NCBI RefSeq assembly: GCF_000330725.2
Contig: NZ_AMZY02000009.1
Location: 186,001-250,000, forward strand
Direction: 5' to 3'
From: Mariniradius saccharolyticus AK6
GTDB taxonomy: Bacteria; Bacteroidota; Bacteroidia; Cytophagales; Cyclobacteriaceae
DNA: 64,000 bases
The translations under genes were made by a program, and so were the position numbers. Below the pieces are notes generated by a model. The model had not been told where the DNA came from. It was given only the letters and a program-made list of their open reading frames with translations, and did no database searches. Within the stretch, counting starts at the first letter, position 1, and every line of letters starts with the position of its first letter. Positions 1 to 8,248 of the stretch are shown in pieces.

Positions 1-854
1 TCAGACTCCTCGGATGTGTCACAGAATCCTGCAACATTAGGCCAACCATAATTTCCTCCTTTCACGATCAAGTTGATTTCATCGTCATTGATAGGGCCAT
101 GGTCGGAAGCATAGAGATGTCCGTTCTTTCCCAAGGTCAGCCCTTGTGAGTTTCTAAAGCCAGCAGCCCATACTGGATTTCCTGGAAAAGGATTGTCTTC
201 AGGTATACTTCCGTCAAGCCCAATTCTCATGATTTTTCCTCCGAGGAAGTCTACGGATTGCGATTGATCAACTTTACCAACATCCCCAAGTGAAAAATAA
301 ATCAAATCTCCTTCAATCAGTATTCGCGAGCCATTGTGGAAAGTATTGCCGGGCAGGCTGTCCAGCAGAATCAACCTGTTCTCCAATCCGCTTTCCGAAA
401 TATCATACCGTACCAAGCGGGACATCACCGATTCCTCGTTGGCATTTTTTGGAATGCCAAAGGTGTAGTGGAGGAAAACATACCCTTTTTCAGGGTGAAC
501 CGCCATTCCGAGCAATCCATAGGATTTCTTAGCCAGAACATCGTCTAGCTTCAAGATTTCCCTTTTTTCCAATGTTTGCAAATCCAAACAAAAAAGCCTT
601 CCACTTACTTCGGTAAACCAAAGTTTTCCCTCCTCTGAAGCTTCCAAATCCCATGGGACTTCCAAGCCCGTTGCTACCTCCGAAATCTCCAAGAGAGAAT
701 TATCTAATTGCAAATAGCCCAATAGTGTACCAGAGGCAAGTTTTTCGGAGCTCGGTTGACAAGAGTATAAAAAGAGAAGAATGGATGCTAAAAAAGCTGA
801 GCCAAAGGTTTTGATATGGATTTTATGGCAGAATTGGGAGGAGAAATCGGACAT
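1..854 (-). CDS. PQQ-dependent sugar dehydrogenase (GSDH family) lipoprotein, 3' end cut by the window
   Basis: Reading the minus strand from ATG at 854 gives an open frame of about 284 codons that runs off the window start. The N-terminus has a hydrophobic stretch ending in LYSC, a lipobox, so the protein is probably an exported lipoprotein. Motifs of the glucose/sorbosone dehydrogenase beta-propeller are visible: PWDLE near residue 68, GLLGMAVHPE near 113, HNGSRI, FRNSQGL, and SDHGPINDDEIN followed by NYGWP. Known members oxidise aldoses with PQQ in the periplasm; the sugar is not predictable here. The C-terminal part, with any cytochrome or PKD domain, is outside the window. No in-frame stop is seen. 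Confidence 0.85.
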   Translation of the reverse strand, partial: MSDFSSQFCHKIHIKTFGSAFLASILLFLYSCQPSSEKLASGTLLGYLQLDNSLLEISEVATGLEVPWDLEASEEGKLWFTEVSGRLFCLDLQTLEKREILKLDDVLAKKSYGLLGMAVHPEKGYVFLHYTFGIPKNANEESVMSRLVRYDISESGLENRLILLDSLPGNTFHNGSRILIEGDLIYFSLGDVGKVDQSQSVDFLGGKIMRIGLDGSIPEDNPFPGNPVWAAGFRNSQGLTLGKNGHLYASDHGPINDDEINLIVKGGNYGWPNVAGFCDTSEES

Positions 855-921
855 AACGGATCTTTCAATCCCTTAAAATTGGAGATTTACTTTGTTTTTC
901 CCACGGGTTTTCGATAATCGG

Positions 922-1611
922 TCAATCACTAAATATGAAAAACCCGATGCCACCCGGATCTCTGATTGTGACATTGTCCACCAGGCCTTCCTCGTTGAAA
1001 ATTGTGATCTCTTCTGAAAAAGATACGCCAACTTCGCGAAGTTTGGCGATTATCGAAAGGTTGTTTTTGCTATTGAAATAGGTGAGTGAGGGGTTGAAGA
1101 AAAGGTGGGGGCAGGACAGTGGCTTCATCAGACTCACAGAAAAATCTCCTAACGAACAGACAATGTATCCTTGTTCTGTCGAACCTCCCGTATGGCTAAG
1201 TCCCAAATTCTCAAAAATCAAAATAGACTTGTCCAAATCCATGGTTTCTAGGCTCACCCCGTGAAAATTGCCGAGCATTCCAATAGAGTCGCCACGCTTT
1301 CCAGTTTGAATGGGTGGTTCCTTTTCAATCAGGTAAATCCAAGTACCTGATGGATCCGCAAGGACATATCCACCGCCAACAGCAATCACTTTTGTTATAA
1401 GTTGCAAATGCCCGACTTCTTTGCTCCAATCAGACTTGAATAGTTTGATCCCAGCCCGTGCGAATCGATCCGGATTTATTTCGATATGGGCCTTAGCATC
1501 GGTCCAAATGAGGCGCGAATTATCTAAGGGGACAAAACCGATTTGCTCATAAAAATCTTGGCTTTGTTGTAGGTTGGGAGTTGGGGTTTGAATAAGGCAG
1601 GCAGATTCCAT
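922..1611 (-). CDS. Two-domain VOC (glyoxalase/bleomycin-resistance fold) protein
   Basis: The 229-residue product has two vicinal-oxygen-chelate modules. The first covers about residues 3-110, beginning with the typical TPTPNLQQSQDFYEQIGF pattern; the second covers about 115-229 and ends with VTIRDPGGIGFFIF, the usual closing strand. Members bind a metal between two paired beta-alpha-beta-beta-beta units and do very different chemistry (lyase, dioxygenase, drug binding), so no substrate can be named. It is the last gene of a minus-strand run starting at 3133, with a 42-base gap to its upstream neighbour. ATG at 1611 is chosen because the VOC fold starts directly after it. Confidence 0.8.
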   Translation of the reverse strand: MESACLIQTPTPNLQQSQDFYEQIGFVPLDNSRLIWTDAKAHIEINPDRFARAGIKLFKSDWSKEVGHLQLITKVIAVGGGYVLADPSGTWIYLIEKEPPIQTGKRGDSIGMLGNFHGVSLETMDLDKSILIFENLGLSHTGGSTEQGYIVCSLGDFSVSLMKPLSCPHLFFNPSLTYFNSKNNLSIIAKLREVGVSFSEEITIFNEEGLVDNVTIRDPGGIGFFIFSD

Positions 1612-1653
1612 GAATGGGCTAGGCGAAGATTGATCGATTACAAAAAAAGTTTA

Positions 1654-2202
1654 CTAACCAGCATGCTCGTAGGCCTGCTTCAGCCAGCCGATTACCTCAG
1701 CATCGATATCATCCAAAGTGCCGATATTGATTTTATGGGTGCACATCGCGTTGCCGCTAGCCAGCAGCTTCCCACTTGGTTCTTGACCTTTATAGTTGAT
1801 GCCAATTTCGAAGCGGGTCTTGGTGATTGGATGGAGTAATGCGAATTGCTTTTTTCTCCGCACGCTGACGTTGGCCATTTTCGGGGCAAGTTCAATGTCT
1901 GATCCGAACTTTTGGATTTCAGAAACAAGCTTTTCATAAATCGGAAGAAAATGCTCTTTTCCTTTGTATTGGTTTTGAATCAGATCGTCTTTGTTTTCAA
2001 CAGACCCTGCATCGGATTTGAGCGTTTTCAGCGCGATTAGGTTTGCAAATCCATGGGTAAGCCCGATTTCCTCTTTGAGGTACTTCATTATCTCCCCGTG
2101 TTTCGCGAAGGATTTGCCCTTGACGGATTCGATCCACTCTTCGAGGGTTTTTCCAGTGTTTTTCCGGAGGTTGTCCAGCATGGTTTGTTCTGCCTTGTCC
2201 AT
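1654..2202 (-). CDS. DUF4287 / DUF5655 domain protein
   Basis: The 182-residue product begins with a DUF4287-like helical domain (about residues 1-60; GKTLEEWIESVKGKSFAKHG, then LKEEIGLTHGFANLIALK). A DUF5655-like region follows, about 78-182, with the YKGKEH start and the basic VSVRRKKQFALLHP segment. Both families are soluble and of unknown function; DUF5655 resembles the C-terminal part of proteins that handle nucleic acid. It lies 17 bases downstream of the DUF4199 gene and is probably co-transcribed. No signal peptide or membrane segment is present. Function unknown. Confidence 0.8.
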   Translation of the reverse strand: MDKAEQTMLDNLRKNTGKTLEEWIESVKGKSFAKHGEIMKYLKEEIGLTHGFANLIALKTLKSDAGSVENKDDLIQNQYKGKEHFLPIYEKLVSEIQKFGSDIELAPKMANVSVRRKKQFALLHPITKTRFEIGINYKGQEPSGKLLASGNAMCTHKINIGTLDDIDAEVIGWLKQAYEHAG

Positions 2203-2219
2203 GGTACTTTTTGTGGGGG

Positions 2220-2699
2220 TTATTTGGAGTTTTTGGTGAAGAATGCCACGATAGCTGTGGTGATTAGACCCATAATGGGAGCGCCAATCAAACCCTGGAT
2301 GATATAGCTTTTGAGGTTGAAATAATCCTCCGCAGCTGCCAGCGTTGATTTGTCATTAGACACGGCATATTGGATGGCGTTTTCGAAGTAGTATGGTGTG
2401 ATGATCGAAGAAGTGATCAATTGAGTAAGTGGGCTAATGATGGTTACGATCAGGGTTACCACCATGCCCGCAACGAATCCTTCCATATAAGTCATTTTGC
2501 CACCGTAGTAGTTTTTTCGCTTGTCAAGGAGCGCCAATACATATACGGTAATGGCTGGGATGGCGATAAAATTGGTGTAAACCGCATGCTTGTCGATATG
2601 CGTATCGTGCAAGCCAACCATGCGCTCCAATGCCATCCATACGAGTGACATTCCTGCAAACGCCAGGGCCCATTTCAGTTCGATGCTGTATTTTTTCAT
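2220..2699 (-). CDS. DUF4199-type membrane protein
   Basis: The 159-residue product has four hydrophobic segments: about residues 7-25, 40-60, 70-95 and 135-155. The family pattern is clear, with an N-terminal WALAFAGMSLVWM, the GGKMTYMEGFVAGMVVT segment, and a last helix GLIGAPIMGLITTAIVAFF followed by a short basic tail. DUF4199 proteins are common in Bacteroidota inner membranes and have no assigned function. It sits 5 bases downstream of the PhnB-like gene and 17 bases upstream of the DUF4287 gene, which supports a single transcript. Confidence 0.8.
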   Translation of the reverse strand: MKKYSIELKWALAFAGMSLVWMALERMVGLHDTHIDKHAVYTNFIAIPAITVYVLALLDKRKNYYGGKMTYMEGFVAGMVVTLIVTIISPLTQLITSSIITPYYFENAIQYAVSNDKSTLAAAEDYFNLKSYIIQGLIGAPIMGLITTAIVAFFTKNSK

Positions 2700-2704
2700 G
2701 ATTA

Positions 2705-3133
2705 TTAGGAATGTGAAGAGTCAAAATTGATCATCCAATTAACGCCGAATTTGTCCTTGACCATCCCAAAGTAGGCGTTCCAGAATGTGTCCGCCATCGG
2801 CATCACGACATTTCCTGCCTCGCCTAGTTCCTTAAAGATCCTGTCTGCTTCTTTCTTGGAATCAGGACTGATTGAAATCGAAAAGTTGTCACCAAAACTG
2901 ACCGGCTGATGCGGAAAAGTATCTGAACCCATGAGTGATGTCTCCTTACTGATGGGAAGTGTTACATGCATAACTCGGTTTTTGTCCGCTTCCGACAGCT
3001 CAAATCCGGGCTGTGGCGGCATTTCTCCAAATAGGTTGAAATCGGAGATTTTCTGTTGAAGTACGCTAGCGTAGAACTCAAATGCTTCTTTGCAATTTCC
3101 GTTAAAGGTCAGGTAAATGTTAACAATAGCCAT
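2705..3133 (-). CDS. PhnB-like VOC family protein
   Basis: The 142-residue product is a single VOC unit of the PhnB / 3-demethylubiquinone methyltransferase-like subgroup. It shows the start MAIVNIYLTFNGNCKEAFEFY, the VMHVTLPI strand, MGSDTFPHQP, the FSISISPDSKKEADRIFKEL helix, and the ending TFWNAYFGMVKDKFGVNWMI. The subgroup name derives from sequence likeness; enzyme activity is mostly untested. It is the first gene of the minus-strand run 3133-922. ATG at 3133 is the natural start because the first beta strand begins at residue 3. Confidence 0.85.
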   Translation of the reverse strand: MAIVNIYLTFNGNCKEAFEFYASVLQQKISDFNLFGEMPPQPGFELSEADKNRVMHVTLPISKETSLMGSDTFPHQPVSFGDNFSISISPDSKKEADRIFKELGEAGNVVMPMADTFWNAYFGMVKDKFGVNWMINFDSSHS

Positions 3134-3651
3134 GGTTGGTTGGGTTTAGTTTTTCAATACATACCTGAAATTAAGCTAAATATTGTTGAAAATCCTACGT
3201 TGGATTACAATGATTTGGGTAGGCCGATTTTTTCCAAATCGAATTCTCGGGCGAAGTTTTTTTGATCGACAGACAATTCGAAAGAGGAGGAGTCACATAT
3301 TCCGATTGGTAAGGATTATGAAGGCAGGAGCCTGAAAATCTATGAAATTTTGAGTCTCTTTATTATGTAACTACAGGTCAGGATTTTGGGATTTCATTCT
3401 TAGTGAATTTGAGCCACAAAGGGTGATTTTCGAAGACACCATTGTTTTTTTTGTCCCTGACTGTTGGCCAGTTTGTTCACTCATTAAGATTCCTTACATT
3501 CATGATTGGATGTTAGGAATGTTTCGCACTAAAGATGGCTGGATTTTGTGCATCGCGTTTGGAATGCTCCTTTTTGCCAAAGTGGTTTACGTTGGATTTT
3601 GAAAATTAGGTAGTGTTTATTTTTTGAACAGAAATCTCAAAATAGTGTTTT
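3134..3651. other. 518-base intergenic stretch
   Basis: This separates the divergent genes at 3133 (minus) and 3652 (plus) and must hold both promoters. It is AT-rich. I find no exact TTG-N20-TAnnTTTG promoter pair. The only coding candidate is the short hydrophobic ORF at 3510-3602; nothing else is recognisable. Confidence 0.6.
3510..3602 (+). CDS. Candidate 30-residue membrane micropeptide
   Basis: An ATG at 3510 opens a 30-codon frame closed by TGA at 3600-3602; a second in-frame ATG lies at 3519. The peptide begins MLGMFRTKDGW and continues with about 17 hydrophobic residues (ILCIAFGMLLFAKVVYVGF), so it could span a membrane with a basic N-terminal end. It lies 49 bases upstream of the duplicated-domain membrane protein. 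There is no Shine-Dalgarno sequence, but that is usual in this phylum. A chance ORF of this size in 518 bases is quite possible, so the call is tentative. Confidence 0.2.
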   Translation: MLGMFRTKDGWILCIAFGMLLFAKVVYVGF

Positions 3652-4914
3652 ATGCGCCAAAACTCGATTACCGTTGTCGTTCCGATTGTTCAGGGTAAGG
3701 TTTGGGAATTGCTGCTGCGACTGGCCGAAATCAACAAAGAAATAGATCGTGGAACTGCTTCGGAATTTGAGCAATTGGGAGTGGTGCATTTTGCCAGATG
3801 GCTTGTCATCGACCACGGCAAGTCGTACATCGATGACCCGACCAAACGTCATCCAAAATTGGTCTTTGTCGTTGATTTTGATGGGAACTTGGCTGAGTTC
3901 GTTGCAAAGTTCTGCTCCGAGTCATCCAACACCATTGATAGTGTTTTTTGCTTTTGTGAGGGTTATCCTTCCGCTGAAAACAGGAATCCTCAAAACCGGA
4001 CTTCGTATTTGCAAAGAAACTTGGTAAAGGACGCTGCGGTGTACATCGGGGCTCCGGGGCGCACTGTCAAGCAGATAAAACAAGAGCGGGAACTGCGGGA
4101 CGCAATCCGGTCCTTTCTCGATTCAAAGTCCTGGGTAGGTGTTTCCGCCAAATCAATCCATCAACAGGTAAAATCACATGTGCTGGCAGATTCTCGGTTT
4201 GATTTTTTGAACAAATCAACGGTCAGCCTGCCGAAAATAAACATTCCCGGACTGGTCTTGGTCGGATTGATTTTGATTTTGTTGCTTCCTTTGATCATCG
4301 TTTGGTTGCTGATTGTCCACTTCTTCTATGAGGTGAAGGATAAAAATTTCACTATGAAACGTAGTGGGCTCGACAGCGCCTATATGACAGAATTGGAGTC
4401 CTATGAGGATTTTAAGTACCAAAATCAGTTTAGCCAGCTGGTAGACATGAAGACCGGCTGGGTCAGATTGGCTACCATCAAGGCTATGTTTCTGCTTTCC
4501 AGAGGATTGATCAAGACAGTATTCGTACAGGGCAAACTCATGGGAATACCGACGATCCACTTTGCGAAATGGGTCATGTTTGAGGACAATTCCAGGGTTT
4601 TGTTTTTCAGCAATTTTGATGGGAGTTGGCAACAGTATTTGGGCGATTTTATCGATAACAGCGGTTGGGGCTTGACGGGGATTTTTTCCAATACAAAGGT
4701 GTTTCCGAAGACAAATTTCCTGCTGACCGGCGGTGCCTATGACGAGGAGCATTTTCTTGCCTGGAGTAGAAATTCCCAGGTTGTCACCCAGGCGTGGTAT
4801 GCTGCCTATCCCGACCTATCTATCAAAAACGTCAACAACAACACAAAAATCCGGTCGCTTTTGATGCAGTCGCTTTCTGAAAGGCAGGCCAAGAAATTCC
4901 TCAAACTTATTTAG
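3652..4914 (+). CDS. Membrane protein with internally duplicated HFA(R/K)W-FDG domain, linked to DyP peroxidase
   Basis: The 420-residue product contains two related modules on either side of one strong membrane segment (about residues 197-225). Module 1 has HFARW at 46-50 and VVDFDGNL at 73-80; module 2 has HFAKW at 303-307 and FSNFDGSW at 319-326. Each copy is followed by an acidic or hydrophobic helix and a FP/YP turn. The alternating strands suggest a ferredoxin-like alpha+beta fold, related in style to the halves of DyP proteins, but this is inference. I recognise the pattern only as a conserved uncharacterised family. The DyP gene starts 8 bases downstream, so the two are surely co-expressed. 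A heme-transfer, substrate-channel or partner role for the peroxidase is possible but unproven. Confidence 0.75.
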   Translation: MRQNSITVVVPIVQGKVWELLLRLAEINKEIDRGTASEFEQLGVVHFARWLVIDHGKSYIDDPTKRHPKLVFVVDFDGNLAEFVAKFCSESSNTIDSVFCFCEGYPSAENRNPQNRTSYLQRNLVKDAAVYIGAPGRTVKQIKQERELRDAIRSFLDSKSWVGVSAKSIHQQVKSHVLADSRFDFLNKSTVSLPKINIPGLVLVGLILILLLPLIIVWLLIVHFFYEVKDKNFTMKRSGLDSAYMTELESYEDFKYQNQFSQLVDMKTGWVRLATIKAMFLLSRGLIKTVFVQGKLMGIPTIHFAKWVMFEDNSRVLFFSNFDGSWQQYLGDFIDNSGWGLTGIFSNTKVFPKTNFLLTGGAYDEEHFLAWSRNSQVVTQAWYAAYPDLSIKNVNNNTKIRSLLMQSLSERQAKKFLKLI

Positions 4915-4922
4915 ACGAAGCC

Positions 4923-6377
4923 ATGAACGTATTAGAACTCGAAGACATCCAAGGTTACGTGGTCCGTGGCTATGCGCACATGATGTATTCCAGGTTTGCC
5001 TATATGAAGATCACGGATCCTAGGGCATTTAGGAAATGGTTGTCTTTATCATGGCCAGATTTTACGACTGCGCAACATGTCCCTGACAAATCCAAAATCA
5101 ATGACACCCATTTGAATATTGGGTTTACCCACGCGGGTTTAAAGAAATTGGGAATGAAAGCTCAAAATCTCGCTGCCTTTTCGAGGGAGTTTCGTGAGGG
5201 CATGGTTTCTCCCCATCGGACCCGAATTCTTGGAGACTCGGACAGCAGCGCGCCGGAGAACTGGATTTGGGGTGGCCCGAAGACAGATGAAATTCACCTT
5301 TGCCTGATGGTTTTTGGTAGGGATAAAGGACATAAGGATGATTTGGAGCGGGATAAAGCTGTTTGTATCCGCTATTTCGAGCAATTGGAATCCCGTTTCC
5401 CAGATATGGGCGTGGAGGTCGTTTATTCTCTCGATGGAGCAACCCAGCCAGACAACAAGGAACATTTTGGATTTCGGGACGGCATCTCCCAACCTATCAT
5501 CGAGGGCTCAGGAAGAGTAGGGTCAAAAGACGATGTGGTCAAGGCTGGCGAGTTTATATATGGCTACCGCAACGAGTTTGGGGTTTATCCGGATACCCCA
5601 TTGTTGACAGAAAACCAAGGCAATATGAACCTGCTTTCAACGGATGCCGAAGGGAGTGGAAAGAAGGACTTTGGACGAAACGGTACCATGATGGTGATGC
5701 GGCAGCTACAGCAGGATGTAGAAGGTTTTTGGACATTTCTGAATGAAAAGACAAAAAATGCTGATGGGTCGATCAATGAAGCTGAGAGCCTTAAGCTCGG
5801 AGCAAAGATTATGGGCAGGTGGCAAAGCGGGGCACCGATTACGCTGTTTCCCGAAAAAGATCCCGGTGTCATCAGCGATATCAACGATTTTGGCTATGCG
5901 AAATTTGATAGCGACGGACTTAAGTGTCCCTTTGGTTCACACCTGCGAAGAACCAACCCCAGGGACAGTGTCGATGACCATGGGGTGAAAGAATCCCTGA
6001 AGCTCAGCAATCAGCATAGGATCATTCGGAGAGCAAGGCTTTATGGGGAGATTTTTGAGGGCTCGCCGACAAATAGGAAGCCAAAGGGTGAGGTCGGCTT
6101 GCTTTTCACTTGTTTCAATGCCGATATCAGTCGCCAATTTGAGTTTTTGCAATACACCTGGGGAAATCTTCCCAAAATCAAAGAGCTCTACAATGATCCC
6201 GATCCGATCATTGGAGTCAAGGAAAACCCCAAACCTGGAGAGGAACAGAATTTCACGATTCAAGATGTACCGGTGAATCGGACGATTTCAGGATTGCAAA
6301 GATTTATCACCGTAAGGGGAGGGGCTTACTTCTTTTTTCCGTCTATCAGCGCAATCAGATACTTGGGGACGATTTAG
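4923..6377 (+). CDS. DyP-type heme peroxidase
   Basis: The 484-residue product shows the defining DyP motif GFRDG at 183-187, with Asp186 as the catalytic acid. CPFGSHLRR follows at 335-343, where His340 is the expected proximal heme ligand, then TNPRD and the C-terminal GLQRFITVRGGAYFFFPS. DyP enzymes use hydrogen peroxide to oxidise dyes, phenols or other bulky substrates; the natural substrate is usually unknown. No Tat or Sec signal and no encapsulin-targeting tail are visible, so it is probably cytoplasmic or held by its membrane neighbour. It is translationally close to the preceding gene (8-base gap). Its 3' end faces the catalase-like gene on the other strand, 96 bases away. Confidence 0.93.
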   Translation: MNVLELEDIQGYVVRGYAHMMYSRFAYMKITDPRAFRKWLSLSWPDFTTAQHVPDKSKINDTHLNIGFTHAGLKKLGMKAQNLAAFSREFREGMVSPHRTRILGDSDSSAPENWIWGGPKTDEIHLCLMVFGRDKGHKDDLERDKAVCIRYFEQLESRFPDMGVEVVYSLDGATQPDNKEHFGFRDGISQPIIEGSGRVGSKDDVVKAGEFIYGYRNEFGVYPDTPLLTENQGNMNLLSTDAEGSGKKDFGRNGTMMVMRQLQQDVEGFWTFLNEKTKNADGSINEAESLKLGAKIMGRWQSGAPITLFPEKDPGVISDINDFGYAKFDSDGLKCPFGSHLRRTNPRDSVDDHGVKESLKLSNQHRIIRRARLYGEIFEGSPTNRKPKGEVGLLFTCFNADISRQFEFLQYTWGNLPKIKELYNDPDPIIGVKENPKPGEEQNFTIQDVPVNRTISGLQRFITVRGGAYFFFPSISAIRYLGTI

Positions 6378-6473
6378 ACGAAGCATTTTTCGCCTAATTC
6401 ACTCAATTTTGCTCATTTGGAGTTGATAGGGATAATTCTCTTTTGGGAAAACCAGCTTGGACTTTCCTAGTCG

Positions 6474-8030
6474 TCATTCCTCCAGATATGCTTTTGCGTT
6501 GTTGAGGCCGTTTTGCAGGTATTTTTTTAAGAAAACCGGTGCAAAAAACGAGAGGAATAGGCGGGCAAAGAAGTTCTTGTAGGTAAACGTATAAGTCCAA
6601 CGTAACCTCGTTTTGCCATCCACGGTGTCAAACCACATTTGCCCGTAGGTCTTGTTCGTAAACCGCTGGAAAATATCGCTGAAATCAGTGGACTGATAGG
6701 CATAGTGGGAATAGTGATGGACCGTAATGAGTTCCTCAATCAGGGTGGCTCCGTCTCCCCGCTTGACCAACCTGTTGTCGCCTACATTTTCCCAGTTTCC
6801 ACGCAGGGTTGTCACGTTGATGATGCCATAGATCGGCCCCGTTTTAAGCAGCCAATTGGGCAACTCCTTGACGCTTGATACATACATGTAGGCCTTTTCC
6901 TTGCTGCAATTCACGATCACTTCGGCAGTTGTGCTGATGGTATGCTTCTTTGGGACTTGTTGATCAATCGTGACCTTTGTATTGGGTTTGTTGATATCGG
7001 ACAAGAAATCATCAGAGTCAACGGGCTCGAACATCGGCAGTTTGTTGGCGTCATGCCTGAACTTGGACATTACTTCATATACACGTTTTCTTACCCGATT
7101 GAAACTTCCCAACGGGCGGTGTTCGGGCAGCGAATGCCATGGATTGAAGGACAGATTGTCCCCAAACTCGAGCTGGCCTTCGGAGTCAAAAGTCTGCGCG
7201 TAGATGGTTAGCGTGGCGACTTTGACAAACTGCGACGTCCAGGCCACCGTAGGGTCCTCGATCGGCATGGCATCCGCATCGGTCTGGAACTGGACAAAAA
7301 AGTCAAATTTGGCGATGTTATCGGTAAGGGTTTGCGCAAGATTGTAGCGTAGGTAATTGTAGTCCTTGGTATTTTCGACCACGATATTGTTGTTGGGCGA
7401 AGGACGAAGATGGTATTTTACAGCTTGGTTGACTGTGCCAAACTGGTAAGGCTGTGTACTCCAATAGGGGATGGAAAGTGGATTTTCACAGGCGACCATA
7501 CTTTTTTTAACCCTGAGGACAGTTGACAGGTGCAATGGATTGATGAAATACAAAAGTGACTTGATCTTACTGGCAGCTGTCACTGCCTTGAGCAGTGTAT
7601 CAAGTTCCTTGATGGTTTTTGCAAAAAATGTCTCCGTGCTCATCAAGAGAAAGTCCTGGGTTTGGTACTGTCGCTCATCGGGAAGTAGCTTTTCACCCGG
7701 CACTCCCAGCAGCTTGATGGCGACTCCGCGGATATCCTTTTTGCTGTCTTTTTGGGGGATGGTAATGCCATTGGAGAATCGCACCCAGGCATGGTAATCT
7801 TTTTCCTCGGCAAATACGCCCACTTTCAGGTCTTTAGGCAGGTTTTTTTCGACACTGAAAGTTGCCTTGACGCAGCCATGCATCTTGGTATGTACTTGCC
7901 TCAGCATTTTTTTGTCTTTGTATAGGCGCGTGACCTGTGCCTCAAATTCCCCGACCATTCTCGCTGCGATAGTATCTTCGTCGGCGGAAGGATACTCGTG
8001 GCCAATTTTTTTGGAAGCTGTGGTTGCCAT
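6474..8030 (-). CDS. Catalase-like heme protein fused to a C-terminal SRPBCC domain
   Basis: Residues about 15-335 of 518 match the short catalase-related fold. MHGCVKATFSV at 50-60 carries the probable distal His51, VRFSNG is at 83-88, and FNPWHSLPEHRPLGS is followed by RVRKRVYEV, where Tyr318 is the expected axial heme ligand. Residues about 355-518 form an SRPBCC/START-like domain (VIVNCSKEKAYMYVSSVKEL, RLRWTYTFTYKN) that normally holds a hydrophobic ligand. Known short catalase-like proteins act as peroxidases or on fatty-acid hydroperoxides; the fusion suggests peroxide chemistry on a bound lipid-like ligand, which is inference. No signal peptide. It is convergent with the DyP gene, and ATG at 8030 is directly preceded by an A-rich leader. 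Confidence 0.85.
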   Translation of the reverse strand: MATTASKKIGHEYPSADEDTIAARMVGEFEAQVTRLYKDKKMLRQVHTKMHGCVKATFSVEKNLPKDLKVGVFAEEKDYHAWVRFSNGITIPQKDSKKDIRGVAIKLLGVPGEKLLPDERQYQTQDFLLMSTETFFAKTIKELDTLLKAVTAASKIKSLLYFINPLHLSTVLRVKKSMVACENPLSIPYWSTQPYQFGTVNQAVKYHLRPSPNNNIVVENTKDYNYLRYNLAQTLTDNIAKFDFFVQFQTDADAMPIEDPTVAWTSQFVKVATLTIYAQTFDSEGQLEFGDNLSFNPWHSLPEHRPLGSFNRVRKRVYEVMSKFRHDANKLPMFEPVDSDDFLSDINKPNTKVTIDQQVPKKHTISTTAEVIVNCSKEKAYMYVSSVKELPNWLLKTGPIYGIINVTTLRGNWENVGDNRLVKRGDGATLIEELITVHHYSHYAYQSTDFSDIFQRFTNKTYGQMWFDTVDGKTRLRWTYTFTYKNFFARLFLSFFAPVFLKKYLQNGLNNAKAYLEE

Positions 8031-8248
8031 TTTTTCGATTGGAAAAAAAATTTAATAGCTAGGATTTATAGTGGAAACATCATGAAGGTAGGTAAAAATT
8101 AGGCAACTTATTTTCGTGGCAGAATTTTATTTTAAGTGTATTCGAAAGAAAATCATACTATATTTATTTCTGGCTAAGTGTAGAATTTTTGGCAACCTTG
8201 TGCTCGCCTGGCCAATATGAAAAAACAGTCATCTTATTTCAATATCCG

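Noticed and set aside
8189-8210. Possible sigma-54 promoter (GGCAACCTTGTGC) upstream of the giant cyclase gene
   Set aside because: Spacing between GG and GC is one base too short and the flanking consensus is weak.
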